Origin: Verrucomicrobiota bacterium
GTDB taxonomy: Bacteria; Verrucomicrobiota; Verrucomicrobiia; Opitutales; Opitutaceae
Direction of reading: 5' to 3'
DNA: 64,000 nt
Assembly: GCA_023426435.1 (NCBI GenBank)
Contig: JAFAAS010000187.1
Location: 1-64,000 of the forward strand
Shown here: positions 1-9,800 of the stretch, piece by piece
Position numbering within the stretch: position 1 is the first letter of the stretch
Layout: every line of letters begins with the position of its first letter
Notes under the pieces: model-generated
Told to the model about the DNA's origin: nothing
The model's input: the letters and a program-made list of their open reading frames with translations, nothing else
The model's database searches: none
Position numbers and translations under genes: made by a program

Positions 1-3
1 CCC

Positions 4-26
4 GTAGCGCGGTCAACCTGACCGCG
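4..26. repeat. Short palindromic repeat (GTAG-headed)
   Basis: A GTAG head is followed by an 8-bp perfect stem, CGCGGTCA / TGACCGCG, with a 3-nt ACC loop. The layout matches the other GTAG/GTGGAG-headed palindromes in this window (for example near 2565, 12279, 32539 and 48865), but the stem sequence is different. It lies upstream of the first gene. Confidence 0.5.
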
Positions 27-103
27 TCTCCTTCCGCATCCCCGGCCACCCTCCAACAAACCAATCTTTGCCTCGCCGCCCCGCCGCCTCCAAAACCCAA
101 CCC

Positions 104-1582
104 ATGCGCCGCCTCTTCACCTGCCTCCTCGCCGTCGCATCCTTCGCCTTCCTCGCCTCGCGCTCACCCGTCTTCGCCGCGCCTTCCGACTTCGAAGGCA
201 TCTGGACCGGCGAAATCACCGCGCCCAACACCCGCGCCGATCTCGGCCTCGCCTTCACCCCGACGCCCGACGGCCTCCTCGTCAGTCTCCATTTCCCCGA
301 GATGTTCCTCCACACCGCGAACTTCGGCGCCGCCGATATCCGCGATGACACCTTCACCCTCGCCCCGCTCCAACTCGTTCTCACCCGCCAGTCCAACGAC
401 GAACTCGTCGGCACGTTCGCCCCCGCGCGTCTTCCCGTCCGTCTCCGCCGCGGCGGCACGTTCTCCGAACCGCCCGCGTCCCCCACTCCTCCCGCCGCCC
501 CCGCCCCGCGCTGGCAACGCCAGCTCGGCGCCCCCGTCTGGGCCTCACCCATCGTCCACGATCACACCGTCTATGTCGCTGCCACCGATGGACGCCTCCA
601 CGCCCTCCGCGCCGCCGACGGCGAACTGGTCTGGAGTTGGACCGGCCCGCATCCATTTTATGGAGACGCGCTCGTCACGCCCGACGCCCTCTACGTTCTC
701 GACGCACGTTCCCAACTCGTCGCCCTTTCCCGCGCCGACGGCACGCTCCTCTGGCGGCTCGATCTTCACGAGATCGATCCCAACTCCACCGCCACTTCAC
801 CTCGCAACCCCACCGCCAATCACCGCACCGCCACACCCGTCCTCGATTCCCGCGGCATCCTCTACATCGGTTCCACCGACCAACATCTCTACGCCATCCA
901 CGCCGAATCCGGTCGCATCCTCTGGCGCCACCCCACGCCCGCGCCGATCTACGCGCCCGTCACGCTTCACGGCGATCACCTCGTCGCCGCCTGCTTCGAC
1001 GGCACCCTTTTTTCCCTCCACCGCCGCAACCGCCGCGAACGCTTCCGCACCACCCTCGGAGGCCCTCTCGTCTCCGCGCCCGTGATCGTCGGAGACCGCC
1101 TCATCGTCGGTTCCCGCGACACCTTCCTTCACGGTCTCGACGCCGCCACCGGCTCCGCCCGCTGGCGCAACACCCACTGGTTCTCCTGGGTCGAATCCAC
1201 CCCGCGCGTCGCCGAAGGCATCCTCTACATCGGCAGCTCCGATTTCCGCCGCGTGTCCGCGCTCGATCCGCGCGACGGCCGCCAACTCTGGTCGACCGAT
1301 GTCCTCGGCCTTTCCTGGGGCTCACCCGTCGTCACCTCCGACACCGTGTTCGCCGGCACCGCCGGCCAGGACCTCTCCAACGCCGTGATCGCCCATCGCG
1401 GCGGCATCGTCGCACTCGACCGCCAAACCGGCGCAATCCGCTGGCGCCACGAAACCGCCACCCCCGCCCGAGCACCGTTCAACGGCATCGCCGGCTCACT
1501 CGCCCTCGCCGACGACCTCGTCATCGCCGCCGACGTCCACGGCACCGTCCTCGCCCTCCCACAACTCACGCGTTCACCCTGA
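104..1582 (+). CDS. Exported PQQ-like beta-propeller protein
   Basis: Predicted secreted or periplasmic protein of 492 residues. Residues 1-25 form a signal peptide (MRRLFTCLLAVASF..., ending in an Ala-rich cleavage site). Residues about 27-125 are a separate domain beginning DFEGIWTGEI. From about residue 140 to the end there are at least six propeller blades of the PQQ/quinoprotein type, each ending in an L-W-R/L-W-S tryptophan-docking motif (for example DGELVWSW, SGRILWRH, DGRQLWSTD). Such propellers act as scaffolds (BamB type) or as quinoprotein dehydrogenases. No PQQ-binding Cys-Cys pair or dehydrogenase signature is visible, so a scaffold or binding role is more likely, but this is inference. 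I chose the ATG at 104 rather than the upstream in-frame TTG at 68 because the signal peptide begins there. Confidence 0.75.
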   Translation: MRRLFTCLLAVASFAFLASRSPVFAAPSDFEGIWTGEITAPNTRADLGLAFTPTPDGLLVSLHFPEMFLHTANFGAADIRDDTFTLAPLQLVLTRQSNDELVGTFAPARLPVRLRRGGTFSEPPASPTPPAAPAPRWQRQLGAPVWASPIVHDHTVYVAATDGRLHALRAADGELVWSWTGPHPFYGDALVTPDALYVLDARSQLVALSRADGTLLWRLDLHEIDPNSTATSPRNPTANHRTATPVLDSRGILYIGSTDQHLYAIHAESGRILWRHPTPAPIYAPVTLHGDHLVAACFDGTLFSLHRRNRRERFRTTLGGPLVSAPVIVGDRLIVGSRDTFLHGLDAATGSARWRNTHWFSWVESTPRVAEGILYIGSSDFRRVSALDPRDGRQLWSTDVLGLSWGSPVVTSDTVFAGTAGQDLSNAVIAHRGGIVALDRQTGAIRWRHETATPARAPFNGIAGSLALADDLVIAADVHGTVLALPQLTRSP

Positions 1583-1656
1583 CTCGTCTGTTCCTCCTCG
1601 AAGGCGTCGTTCTCGCGCGACATCCCGCGTCGTCAACCCCGGCCACCACCACCGGA

Positions 1657-1707
1657 AAATGTGAACCGCTAAACATTTCGGCGGTCATTTGCGCTCCGTG
1701 ACCGCCG
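1657..1707. other. Two consecutive intergenic hairpins
   Basis: The 172-nt spacer between two plus-strand genes holds a 6-bp hairpin (AAATGT 1657-1662 with ACATTT 1673-1678). A 9-bp perfect hairpin follows directly (CGGCGGTCA 1679-1687 with TGACCGCCG 1699-1707). No T-run follows the second stem, so a rho-independent terminator is not well supported. A repeat element or mRNA structure is as likely. Confidence 0.3.
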
Positions 1708-1754
1708 CTCCGGCGGTGTCCCTTGACTGCCCCGCGGCTCGCATCTTCTCCGAA

Positions 1755-2555
1755 ATGAAATCCTCCCTCCTCCGCGCCTTCGCCTTCCTCTCGCTGCCAG
1801 CCGGCCTCTTCGCACAGGATACCACCTCCGTCGCTCCCGCCCCGACACCCGCCAACATCAAACTCGGCGTCGGCTACGACTACAGCCGCGGCAGCTACGG
1901 CCTCTCCCAGGACACCGAGGTCACCTTCGTCCCGCTCCACCTCAACTACGACCAAGGCCGCTGGGCCTTCAAAGCCAGCATCCCCTACATCACCATCAAG
2001 GGTCCCGCCACCGTCGTCGCCGGCGGCGGCACCGGCAGCGGCGGCGGCGCTCCCACGCGCCCGACCACGTCCTCCGAATCCGGCCTCGGCGACATCACAT
2101 TCTCCGGCACCTATCACCTCCGCCCCGTTCCCGGCGAACTCAACCTCGACCTCACCGGCCGCGTGAAACTCGGCACCGCCGACGAAGACAAGGGCCTCGG
2201 CACCGGCGAAACCGACTACTACCTCCAGCTCGATTTGTATCAGAATTTTGGAGTCATCACGCCGTTCGCCAACGTCGGCTACCGCTTCCTCGGCTCCAAC
2301 GCCTCCTTCCAACTCGAAGACGGCTTCTACGCCACCGCCGGCGCCGCGTTCCGCCTCTCCGACACCACCATCGTCGGCGCCGCTTACGATTGGCGCTATC
2401 GCATCATCGACGGCGCCAAGAACGGCACCGACGCCCTCGGCTTCATCTCCTACACGCCGAACGAGACGTGGAACATCCTCGGCTACATCCTCATCGGCTT
2501 CAACGACGCCAGCCCCGACCTCGGCCTCGGCACCCTCCTCAGCCACAAGTTCTAG
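1755..2555 (+). CDS. Outer-membrane beta-barrel protein (MetA-pathway/transporter-like)
   Basis: Protein of 266 residues with a signal peptide (MKSSLLRAFAFLSLPAGLFA, then QD). The mature part is a run of alternating amphipathic strands (KLGVGYDYSRGSYGL, EVTFVPLHLNYDQG, SGLGDITFSGTYHL, LNLDLTGRVKLG, and others), and it ends in a C-terminal Phe (HKF), the usual signal for barrel insertion. A Gly/Ser-rich loop at about residues 93-105 would be extracellular. The pattern resembles the family called 'MetA-pathway of phenol degradation, putative'; the substrate cannot be read from the sequence. The ATG at 1755 is chosen because the signal peptide begins there; the frame stays open upstream to 1689. 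Confidence 0.65.
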   Translation: MKSSLLRAFAFLSLPAGLFAQDTTSVAPAPTPANIKLGVGYDYSRGSYGLSQDTEVTFVPLHLNYDQGRWAFKASIPYITIKGPATVVAGGGTGSGGGAPTRPTTSSESGLGDITFSGTYHLRPVPGELNLDLTGRVKLGTADEDKGLGTGETDYYLQLDLYQNFGVITPFANVGYRFLGSNASFQLEDGFYATAGAAFRLSDTTIVGAAYDWRYRIIDGAKNGTDALGFISYTPNETWNILGYILIGFNDASPDLGLGTLLSHKF

Positions 2556-2564
2556 ACCAAACGA

Positions 2565-2589
2565 TGGAGGCGCGGTGCCCTCACCGCGC
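2565..2589. repeat. Short palindromic repeat (TGGAGG-headed)
   Basis: A TGGAGG head is followed by stem CGCGGTG / CACCGCG around a CCCT-type loop. An almost identical copy lies at 12279-12303. Both copies sit within about 25 nt downstream of a plus-strand stop codon. Confidence 0.6.
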
Positions 2590-2601
2590 ATTCCCCTCCC
2601 A

Positions 2602-2625
2602 TGTAGGAGCCTGCTAGCAGGCGAT
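2602..2625 (+). repeat. REP element, single copy
   Basis: One copy of the 24-nt REP, here with the core stem GCCTGCTAGCAGGC (a perfect palindrome in which the usual TT centre is TA). Copies lie beside the RAYT gene at 16990-17514 and in the his operon. It sits in the spacer of two convergent genes. Confidence 0.8.
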
Positions 2626-2681
2626 TCTCACACCTGCTCGCACGCGATGTCACACCCGCCCATCGCGACCACCCCCGCCCC

Positions 2682-3950
2682 TCACTCCACCAGCGCCTGA
2701 TACATCAGCACCTTCCACCGCTGGTTCAGATTGATCCCGCCCGTCGGCATCAGCTGCGTCATGAACAACGCCACGATCTTCTCCTTCGGATCCACGAGAT
2801 ACTGCGGATAATACGCGCTCCCCCAGCCATACGCGCCTTCGCCGACGAGCTCCCCGAAATGACCGGGATCCTCGTTCACCCAGAACCCCAGTCCGTGCGC
2901 CGACGTATCCCGGCGATACTTGTCGCCGGTATGATTCGCATGCATCAGCTCGACCGTCTTCGGGCTCAACAACCGCACGCCGTCCAGCTCCCCGCCGTTC
3001 ACGAGCATCTGCAAAAACCGCCCGTAATCCTCCGCAGTCGAAAGCAACCCCGCGCCACCCGAAAAACACTTCCGCGGCCCATTCACATAGTGACTGTTCT
3101 CCGCATTTTCCTTCAGCACCAACGCTCCATTCTCCCACCCGTAAACATTCGCCAGGCGCCCCGCTTTTTCCGGCGGCAAAAAGAAATGCGTGTCCTTCAT
3201 CCCGAGCGGCCGGCAAATCCGCTCCTCGATGAACTTGTCCAGCGGCATTCCCGACACCACCTCCACCAGCCGCCCGAGCACGTCCGTGCCAAAACCATAC
3301 TGCCACGCCTCGCCCGGATGACCGTGCAACGGCAGCGCCCCGAGCCGATCGATCGCCTCCCCGATCGTCTCGTCCTTGCCCGCGAAATACCACCCCGTCA
3401 CCCCCGCCGCCTTATACGCTTCGTGCGCCAGATCGCCCGACCCGCCATACGTCAGCCCCGCGGTATGCGTCATCAAATCGCGAATCCAAATCGGCCGCTT
3501 CGCCTTCACCAAAATATACTTCGTTCCATCCGGTGACCCTTCCGGCGCCGGCACCGCCACCATCGAATTCGCAAACGCCGGCAGGTAGTTCGACAACGGC
3601 TCGCGCAGCATGAACTTCCCTTCCTCATAAAGCATCATCGCCGCGACGGTCGTCACGGCCTTGCTCATCGACGCGATCCGAAAAATCGCATCCTTCGCCA
3701 TCGGTTTCCCCGCCTCGAGATCCTGCTGCCCATACGTCTGCAGCTTCACCGTCTCGCCGTCTCGCCGGATCAACACCACCGCCCCGGCAATTTTTCCCGC
3801 CTCGACGTGCTCTTCGATCACGCGGTCAAGCCGCCCCAATCGCTGCTCGTCGAACTTCAACTTCGAAGGCGTCTCCGCGCTCACGCCCATCGCCGCCACG
3901 CACCACACCACACTCGCCACCAACACTCGCCAACCGGGGTTCATCATCAT
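2682..3950 (-). CDS. Serine hydrolase, beta-lactamase/EstB family (S12-like)
   Basis: Exported protein of about 422 residues with a signal peptide (MMMNPGWRVLVASVVW..., ending at GVSA). The class C beta-lactamase / D-Ala-D-Ala carboxypeptidase fold is recognised from the SxxK nucleophile motif in IASMSKAVTT, the second-motif tyrosine in WQYGFGTDVLGR, and a late GAYGWGSAYYPQY stretch that replaces the KTG-type motif. Length and order match esterases and peptidases of the EstB type. The physiological substrate is unknown; cell-wall peptide or ester hydrolysis is inference. The frame is open up to 4013, but three consecutive ATGs at 3950-3942 fit the signal peptide better. Confidence 0.8.
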   Translation of the reverse strand: MMMNPGWRVLVASVVWCVAAMGVSAETPSKLKFDEQRLGRLDRVIEEHVEAGKIAGAVVLIRRDGETVKLQTYGQQDLEAGKPMAKDAIFRIASMSKAVTTVAAMMLYEEGKFMLREPLSNYLPAFANSMVAVPAPEGSPDGTKYILVKAKRPIWIRDLMTHTAGLTYGGSGDLAHEAYKAAGVTGWYFAGKDETIGEAIDRLGALPLHGHPGEAWQYGFGTDVLGRLVEVVSGMPLDKFIEERICRPLGMKDTHFFLPPEKAGRLANVYGWENGALVLKENAENSHYVNGPRKCFSGGAGLLSTAEDYGRFLQMLVNGGELDGVRLLSPKTVELMHANHTGDKYRRDTSAHGLGFWVNEDPGHFGELVGEGAYGWGSAYYPQYLVDPKEKIVALFMTQLMPTGGINLNQRWKVLMYQALVE

Positions 3951-4034
3951 GCGCCCCACGCAACACACCCCGCTCTTCCGCGCAACGAAATCGTTCGCCC
4001 GCCGCGATTTCAACGCCCGCGAGCCGCCATCCCG

Positions 4035-6536
4035 TCACTCGAACTTCACCCGCCGCCACCACGCATGCCCCCACGCATTTCTTTGCACATCCGTCGAAAC
4101 CCACACGAGCGCGATCCAGCCGCCGTCTTCCGGCAACGCCACATCGAATCGCTGCAGCGCCCGATCCTCCTCCCGCACCCGCGGCCGCAGCTCCTTCTCG
4201 AACAACACTTCCAATCTTCCCGACTTCACCCACACCACCCGCGCAACCGCTCCCGGCAAACTGTCCGCCTGCGTCCACGCATGCTCCCGCAAGCCAAACT
4301 CCCCGCTCACCCGCTGCGCCGGCTTCTCCACCCGCAACCACACTTCCCCCGGCACGTGCGCAAACAACTCCCACTCCCGATTCCGCGTATCCGCAAACGC
4401 ATCGACCCCAAACGCCGCCACTCCCTTCTGCGTCCGACCGGCCTCCTCCATCAACGCCTCAACCCAGTTCCCCCTCGGCTCCAACTTCTTCAACTCCACA
4501 TCCAACGGTCCCGGCACGTCCGCCTCATCCTCTTCCGCCCCGCGCGTCCACAGCTTCCTCCATCCTGCCCGCACCTTCTCATCGCCGACCTCCACCTCCA
4601 GCGCCAACGCCCGCCCACCGCCTTCGACTTCGAAGCTCCCGACCCGCGAACTCACCTCGTTCGAAAGCTCCGCCCGCCACTCCACCAGCACCTTCCGATC
4701 TCCTTCGTTCGCCACCACGCGAAACGTCACCGACACCGGATCATCCACCGGCTCCGTCAACTCCGCCACCATCTCCCCGCGCAACGACGCCACCGGGAAA
4801 TCCAGCGTCACCCGACTTCCGCCCGGCTGCGCCAGATACGAACCATCCTTTCTCACCCGCAACGCCATCGCGATCGCCGCCGCGTCCAACCGCCGCGAAT
4901 ACACATTCGACTCCGTCCATGCCGCGAATTCCACCGGACGCGCCAGCGGCCGCTCCATCGCCGGCTGGATTTCGTAAACCATCAAATTCGGCCCCACCCG
5001 ACGCGGCCCGGACCACGCCCGCTGCAACATCTCCGCCGCACCGAAATGCCAGTGGTTCCACGCTTCAAACGTCACCACCGTTTCGATACCGCCGCCATGC
5101 GCCAGCCGCGCATTCAGGATCCACGCATTGTCGTCCGAATACGTCGTGCCGTCATGCAACCACAGCGGCAATCCGCGGTGACGCGCCTCAGGCACCGCGC
5201 GCACCATCCACTCCGTCCCCAGCGCGAAAAACACCCCGCGCTCGCTCCGCTGCCGCACATACTCGTCAAACCCATGCAGCGAATCGCGCATCGTCGATTC
5301 GATCCACGTCCCGCGCAGATACGAATACCTCGCCGGTAATTCATCGGCACTGACCAAACTCTCGCGCACCGACCCGTCCCGCCCCCACAACACCCGCGCT
5401 CCCGTCCACGCCGACCACCACGCAGGCACCGCCAGCGTCACCGCGCCCACCACCAGAATCGATCTGCCTTCCCGCCCACGCGCAAACGCGAGCACCAACC
5501 CCGTCGCCAGCACCAGCCACGCCGCGCCCGACATCTGCGCGATCTCGAAATTCGTCGCCAGCAACACCACACCGCACACCACCGCTCCCAGCACCGCCAC
5601 CACGAGAAACACCCGCTCCTTCCCCGATTCCTTCCCTCCACGCCCCGCGCACCAAAGCCGCCACCCCACCGCCGCCACCAACACCACACCCCACCCACCC
5701 ACAAACGAGAACTTCGCCCCCGCATAATAGTCGTGCGGCGTCCGCCAGTAAAACTCCGGACTCAGCGCGCGCAGCAGCAATTCCCTCCGCGACGCCGCCA
5801 ACTCCAATACATTCGCCTTCCACGTGGCGAAGCTCGCCCCCGTGTAAGCCATCTCCGTCAACACCGGCGCCACCACGCCAAGTCCGACCACCCCCGCCAA
5901 CATCCACAGCCCCGCATTCCGCGCCACCGCCCCCCGCCCCACCGCCCGCGCGACGAACAACATCACAAACGCCAGACTCGCCACGTGGTAGGTCACCTTT
6001 GTCATCCCGCCCAGCCACAACGCCGCAAACATCGCCACCGCCAACCATCCCCGCCGCACCCCCGCTTCACCCCATCGCGCCGCACACCAGCCCGCCACAG
6101 CCAGCCACGTCACCCCAAGCGCATTGTGCCAGAGAATCGCGTGCTGCCCAAACGACGCCAGCACCACCGTCGCCGCCACCATCCCCGCCACCAACGCGCC
6201 CAAGCGACGCATCAACACCCACGCCAACCCCGCGAATGCCGCCACCATCGCCGCCGCATTCGCATACGTAAGGCTCAGATACCGCGCGCCCCAAATCTTC
6301 TCCGCCGCGTGCGACAGCAGAAAATGCAAGGTCTGAATCGGCGTCAGAAAATCCACATACGGCCGCTCACCCGCATCCATCCGCCCGACCGCCGCCATGA
6401 CCAATCCGTAATCATAAAAATCCCCCAGCAGCGCGTGATTCCGCCACCACGGCAGCAGCAACCCACCCGCCAGCAACACCGCCACGCCAGTCATCAACCC
6501 GGCTCTCTTCCAACGACTCGATGATTCACGCGACAT
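4035..6536 (-). CDS. Large polytopic membrane protein with C-terminal extracytoplasmic domains
   Basis: Protein of 833 residues with about ten hydrophobic helices in the first 400 residues (for example AGLMTGVAVLLAGGLLLPWW, AAMVAAFAGLAWVLM and LWMLAGVVGLGVVAPVL). A large non-membrane half follows and looks like beta-sandwich modules. The first loop carries acidic residues (LLGDFYDYG, GERPYVDFLTP), as in GT-C glycosyltransferases of the GT39/GT83 type, which use lipid-linked sugars. No family signature is complete, so a glycosyltransferase role is only a suggestion. The gene ends 21 nt upstream of the open frame of the serine hydrolase and points the same way, so cotranscription is possible. 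Confidence 0.55.
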   Translation of the reverse strand: MSRESSSRWKRAGLMTGVAVLLAGGLLLPWWRNHALLGDFYDYGLVMAAVGRMDAGERPYVDFLTPIQTLHFLLSHAAEKIWGARYLSLTYANAAAMVAAFAGLAWVLMRRLGALVAGMVAATVVLASFGQHAILWHNALGVTWLAVAGWCAARWGEAGVRRGWLAVAMFAALWLGGMTKVTYHVASLAFVMLFVARAVGRGAVARNAGLWMLAGVVGLGVVAPVLTEMAYTGASFATWKANVLELAASRRELLLRALSPEFYWRTPHDYYAGAKFSFVGGWGVVLVAAVGWRLWCAGRGGKESGKERVFLVVAVLGAVVCGVVLLATNFEIAQMSGAAWLVLATGLVLAFARGREGRSILVVGAVTLAVPAWWSAWTGARVLWGRDGSVRESLVSADELPARYSYLRGTWIESTMRDSLHGFDEYVRQRSERGVFFALGTEWMVRAVPEARHRGLPLWLHDGTTYSDDNAWILNARLAHGGGIETVVTFEAWNHWHFGAAEMLQRAWSGPRRVGPNLMVYEIQPAMERPLARPVEFAAWTESNVYSRRLDAAAIAMALRVRKDGSYLAQPGGSRVTLDFPVASLRGEMVAELTEPVDDPVSVTFRVVANEGDRKVLVEWRAELSNEVSSRVGSFEVEGGGRALALEVEVGDEKVRAGWRKLWTRGAEEDEADVPGPLDVELKKLEPRGNWVEALMEEAGRTQKGVAAFGVDAFADTRNREWELFAHVPGEVWLRVEKPAQRVSGEFGLREHAWTQADSLPGAVARVVWVKSGRLEVLFEKELRPRVREEDRALQRFDVALPEDGGWIALVWVSTDVQRNAWGHAWWRRVKFE

Positions 6537-6858
6537 CTGCGTTACCTCAGAACGGAATCACCATCAATTTGCGAGCCCGGTCGTGATACTCCCCCGGGTG
6601 AAATCGAGATAGCGCCTCAGGACCTCATGGGGCTTCCGTCCGATTCTCCGCCCCGGCCAATCTGCCTGCCGCCCTCACCTCACGCCCGCGCGCACGCGAC
6701 CCCCGCCTATCCCATTGCCATTCTTAAAGCTGTGGAAAGCCATCCCGCCGCCAACAGCCCGCGGCTCACTCCATCCCCGACCGCCCTGACTCCTGCCTCA
6801 AAACTGACGGCGAACGCGACGCACTTCCTTGGTCTATCGGCTCCAAACCCGCATCCAC
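6537..6858. other. Intergenic region between divergent genes, no gene seen
   Basis: A 322-nt region separates the divergent polytopic protein gene and the Ala-rich repeat gene. I see no convincing small gene, RNA or repeat. Promoters for both genes should lie here, but I could not identify clear -35/-10 pairs. In-frame open codons from 6829 precede the GTG chosen as start of the repeat gene. Confidence 0.5.
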
Positions 6859-9800
6859 GTGAAACGCCTTTCCTCCCGCCACCTCGCGCTCCTCGCCACC
6901 ACTTCGATCGTCGCTCCAGCCGTCATTCCCTCTCTGCACGCTCAACACGCGGGCCATGGCGCCAACGCCGCCGCCAACGCCGGCAAAGCCGCGCAACAAT
7001 CTGCCAAAGCCGCCGCGCAGGCCGCCCGAGCGGCCGCCCACGCCGCAAAACAAGCGGCCCGCAACGGCGCCCAATCCGCGAAAGCCGCTGCCGCCGGCGC
7101 CCGCGACGCCGCCAAAAACGCTGCCGACGCCGCCAAGAACGCAGCCGCCGGCGCCGCCAACAATGCCGCCGGCGCCGCCAACAATGCCGCCAACGCCGCC
7201 CAAGCCGCCGGTGAAGCCGCCGGTGAAGCCGCCACCGCCGTCACCAATGCCGCCGCCAACGCGGCCAACAATGCCGCCGAAGCAGCGGGCAACGCAGCTG
7301 CCAACGCCGCGAGCGCAGCCAACAATGCTGCCAACGCCGCAGGCAACGCGGCCAGCGCCGCCAACAACGCCGCAGCTAACGCAACTCAAGCCGCCGGCAA
7401 TGCAGCCAACGCTGCGGCCAACGCCGGAGGCGCTGCCGCCAGCGCCGCAAACGCCGCCGCCGAAGCAGCCGGCAACGCCGCCGCCAACGCTTCCAACGCC
7501 GCCAATAATGCCGCCGCGGTCGCGGCCAATGTCGGCGATGTCGCCGCTAATGTCGCCGGCAACGCCGCCAACGCCGCCGCGAATGCCTCTCAAGCCGCAG
7601 GCAATGCAGCTAACGCCGCTGCAAGCGTAGGCGAAGCCGCCGCCAACGCTGCCAACAACGCCGCCAACGCCGCACAAGCCGCCGCTGGAAACGCGGCCAA
7701 CGCCGCGGGCAATGCATCCCAAGCCGCGCAGAACGCCGCCGGCAACGCTGCGGCTGCTGCCGGAAACGTCGCCGAAGCCGCTTCCCAAGCCGCCGCCAAT
7801 GCGGCGAGCGCAGCCGGCAACGCCGCGAACAACGCAGCGAATAATGCCGCCGCGGTCGCGGCCAATGTCGGCGATGTCGCTGCTAATGTCGCCGGCAACG
7901 CAGCCAACGCCGCCGCGAATGCCTCCCAAGCCGCAGGCAATGCAGCTAACGCCGCTGCAAGCGTAGGCGAAGCCGCTGCCAACGCTGCCAACAACGCCGC
8001 CCAAGCAGCCGGCAACGCCGCCAACGCCGCTCAAGCCGCCGCCGGGAACGCGGCCAATGCTGCAGGCAATGCATCCCAAGCTGCGGGCAACGCTGCCAAC
8101 GCGGCCCAAAATGCCGCGGGGAATGCCGCCGCAGCCGCCGGCAACGCCGCCGAAGCGGCTTCTCAAGCAGCCGCTAACGCCGCGAGTGCAGCCGGCAACG
8201 CTGCGGCCAACGCTTCCCAAGCCGCCGGCAACGCAGCCGCCAATGCTTCCGCAGCTGCCAATAACGCCGCGTCCGTGGCGGCTAATGTCGGCGATGTCGC
8301 CGCCAACGTCGCAGGAAATGCCGCCAACGCGGCCGCCAACGCCGCCCAAGCAGCAGGGAACGCTGCGGCCAATGCCGCCACAAGCGTCGGCGAAGCCGCG
8401 GCCAACGCCGCGAACAACGCGTCTCAAGCGGCCGCCAATGCGGCCAACGCCGCTCAAGCCGCCGCCGGCGGCGCTGCGAATGCCGCGAACCAGGCTGCCA
8501 ATGCGGCGCAAAACGCTGCAGGCAATGCGGCAGCCGCGGCGGGGAACGTGGCGCAAGCGGCGGGGAATGCAGCCAACAACGCTGCTCAAGCCGCGGGCAA
8601 TGCGTCCCAAGCAGCAGCCAACGCCTCTGCCGCCGCTAACAACGCCGCGGCCGTTGCGGCGAATGTCGGCGACGTCGCTGCCAGCGTTGCCGGAAACGCG
8701 GCCAGCGCCGCCGCGAACGCCGCGCAAGCAGCCGGCAACGCAGCCGGTGCGGCGAACAACGCATCGCAAGCCGCCGGAAACGCGGCCAATGCCGCCCAAG
8801 CTGCCGCGGGCAACGCCGCCAACGCAGCGCAGAACGCCGCGGGCAACGCAGCCTCTGCCGCCGGCAATGCCGCCAGCGCCGCCAACAACGCTTCTCAGGC
8901 TGCAGCGAATGCCGCCAACGCCGCAGGGAACGCGGCGGCCAACGCTTCCGCCGCCGCGAACAACGCTGCCTCCGTCGCCGCGAACGTAGGTGATGTCGCC
9001 GCCAATGTCGCCGCGAACGCTGCAAACGCCGCAGCCAATGCTTCCCAAGCCGCGGGCAATGCCGCGCAAGCGGCCCAAGCCGTCGCGGGCAACGCGGCCA
9101 ACGCCGCCAACAACGCAGCCTCCGTCGCCGGCAATGCCGCTTCGGTTGCACAAAACGTCGCAGGAGCAGCCGCAAACGCAGCCGGCAACGCCGCGGCGAA
9201 CGCCGCCCAGGCCGCGAACAATGCTGCTGCCAACGCCGCCAGTGCCGCGGGCAACGCCGCCGCCAACGCTTCCGCCGCTGCCAACAACGCTGCCTCCGTT
9301 GCCGCCAATGTAGGTGACATCGCCGCCAATGTCGCCGCGAACGCCGCAAACGCCGCAGCCAATGCTTCCCAAGCCGCGGGCAATGCCGCGCAAGCTGCCC
9401 AAGCCGTCGCGGGCAACGCGGCCAACGCCGCCAACAACGCAGCCTCCGTCGCCGGCAATGCCGCCTCGGTTGCACAAAACGTCGCAGGAGCAGCCGCAAA
9501 CGCAGCCGGCAACGCCGCGGCGAACGCCGCCCAGGCCGCGAACAATGCTGCTGCCAACGCCGCCAGTGCTGCAGGCAACGCCGCCGCCAACGCTTCCGCC
9601 GCCGCGAATAACGCTGCCTCCGTTGCCGCGAACGTAGGCGATGTCGCCGCGAACGCCGCAAACGCCGCGAACAATGCTTCTCAAGCGGCAGCGAATGCGT
9701 CCCAAGCTGCCGGCAACGCAGCCCAAGCCGCCCAGACGGTTGCCGGTAACGCTGCCAGCGCCGCCAACAACGCCTCACAGGCCGCAGCTCACGCGGCAGG

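Noticed and set aside
637..1701. Long Arg/His/Pro-rich open frame antisense or out of frame to the propeller gene
   Set aside because: Its composition is typical of GC-rich shadow frames, and the propeller frame is clearly coding.
7500..9660. Sequencing or assembly artefact in the Ala-rich region
   Set aside because: All unit spacings keep the reading frame and older units have diverged codons, so the gene is real, although unit copy number could still be misassembled.
6766..9726. A 986-codon Gly/Val-rich open frame on the minus strand
   Set aside because: It is the complement of the Ala-rich repeat gene (GCC/GGC and AAC/GTT), has no start context or homology, and owes its length to the absence of stop codons in the repeat.
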